Positions 63,563 to 64,000 of a stretch of 64,000 nt of DNA are shown here, in pieces. This stretch comes from Bacillota bacterium (lineage in GTDB: Bacteria; Bacillota; Clostridia; Lachnospirales; Lachnospiraceae). Both the position numbers and the translations under genes were made by a program. The notes under the pieces were generated by a model. It was not told the origin of the DNA. It ran no database searches and saw only the letters and a program-made list of their open reading frames with translations. The DNA is taken from assembly GCA_023439125.1 (NCBI GenBank), contig JAEXOU010000004.1, positions 1 to 64,000 of the forward strand. Reading direction: 5' to 3'. Every line of letters starts with the position of its first letter. Position 1 is the first letter of the stretch.

Positions 63563-64000
63563 AACTCTCTTGTACAATGATAGTACCTGTTTTACCGGTT
63601 AATCCAGCAACCGCTTTATCAAGTTTTGTTATGATTGCCCTTCGATCAGGACGTTTGGAGACAAATTCAACACTTGCTTCTACTTTTGGTAGCATTGCGC
63701 CAGCAGTAAAATAACCTTCTTCAATATATTGCTTCGCTTGTTCTACTGTAATTGTATCTAGCTCAGTCGCATTCTCTTTTCCATAGTTTAAGAAAACTTT
63801 TTCTACTCCAGTTAAGAACAATAAACAGTCTGCATCTAAGAGCTCGGCCATCTTTTGGGCAGTTAGATCCTTCTCAATAATAGCGCTTGCTCCTTTTAAG
63901 TTAGTACATTGCTCGAGAACAGGAATTCCGCCGCCACCACCAGCAATAACAATCTGATTTGCATCAATCAATGCCTTAATAGCATCAATCTCATAAATAT
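63561..64000 (-). CDS. arcC: Carbamate kinase, C-terminal part (cut by window end)
   Basis: About 146 C-terminal residues are present; the frame is open to the last base of the window. YEIDAIKALIDANQIVIAGGGGGIPVLEQ-type sequence (shown here as IVIAGGGGGIPVLEQ) and ASAIIEKDLTAQKMAELLDA are typical of carbamate kinase. So are ADCLLFLTGVEKVFLNYGKE and AGLTGKTGTIIV. The enzyme makes ATP from carbamoyl phosphate, usually in arginine deiminase or purine/agmatine catabolism. The start and partners lie outside the window. Confidence 0.93.
   Translation of the reverse strand, partial: IYEIDAIKALIDANQIVIAGGGGGIPVLEQCTNLKGASAIIEKDLTAQKMAELLDADCLLFLTGVEKVFLNYGKENATELDTITVEQAKQYIEEGYFTAGAMLPKVEASVEFVSKRPDRRAIITKLDKAVAGLTGKTGTIIVQES

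Overview
The window looks like chromosome from a low-GC anaerobic Clostridia member of the Lachnospiraceae, possibly close to Lachnoclostridium (Clostridium) phytofermentans. The evidence is the AT-rich sequence, strong GGAGG ribosome sites with several TTG starts, near-consensus TTGACA/TATAAT promoters, a XylFII-LytS-YesN-type sugar-sensing cluster, a CotH/VTC/DUF4956 operon, and small Lachnospiraceae-type proteins (DUF6472-, DUF6465- and DUF3781-like). The species name is inference. No rRNA, intact tRNA or CRISPR array was seen.

Positions 1 to about 28,000 are an accessory region. It opens with an array of degenerate ACAAA-CGGGAATTT repeats that may be a transposon end. Next is a large HEPN-STAND(NB-ARC)-TPR-cold-shock protein at 391-3015, the best candidate for an undescribed, probably anti-phage or RNA-targeting, defence protein. 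After it come single genes, mostly with their own promoter and terminator: eight GNAT acetyltransferases (one broken), three SAM methyltransferases, three AraC-GyrI regulators, an HD protein, a choloylglycine-hydrolase-like enzyme, an esterase lipoprotein, an LspA-like protein, an isochorismatase-fold hydrolase, an amidohydrolase, a C39-like protein, a kinase-fold protein and several unknowns. Between them lie tRNA-3'-end-like scars, a truncated HisRS remnant and duplicated GNAT debris. Three loci share one promoter whose spacer holds a TTCCTA..TAGGAA palindrome, which suggests a small regulon.

Positions 28,000-39,250 hold a glycerol-3-phosphate-dehydrogenase-like gene, a two-component system divergent from the VTC-DUF4956-CotH operon (CotH carries Met/Pro-rich tandem repeats), a nitroreductase, an FGGY sugar kinase, an APH-like kinase and a DUF3781 protein.

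Positions 39,560-48,922 form a sugar uptake locus: a membrane-anchored sugar-binding sensor, a LytS/YesM-type histidine kinase, a YesN-type AraC response regulator and a lipoprotein sugar-binding protein with overlapping genes, followed by a ChvE/XylF-type binding protein, a double ATPase and a permease. The likely logic is extracellular sugar sensing that switches on the transporter genes.

Positions 48,930-49,430, and a related element at 27,378-27,558, carry nested hairpins: a conserved ~70-bp apex sits on long perfect stems whose sequence differs from copy to copy.

Positions 49,600-64,000 look more like core genome: a DMT transporter, a DinB-like protein, a 785-residue coiled-coil protein with 42-residue tandem repeats beside a two-P-loop ATPase, an SDR enzyme, metF, cysK, a membrane-anchored GH25 lysozyme-like protein, a Lys/Ala-rich DUF6465 protein, two family 2 glycosyltransferases and the 3' part of a carbamate kinase gene cut by the window end.
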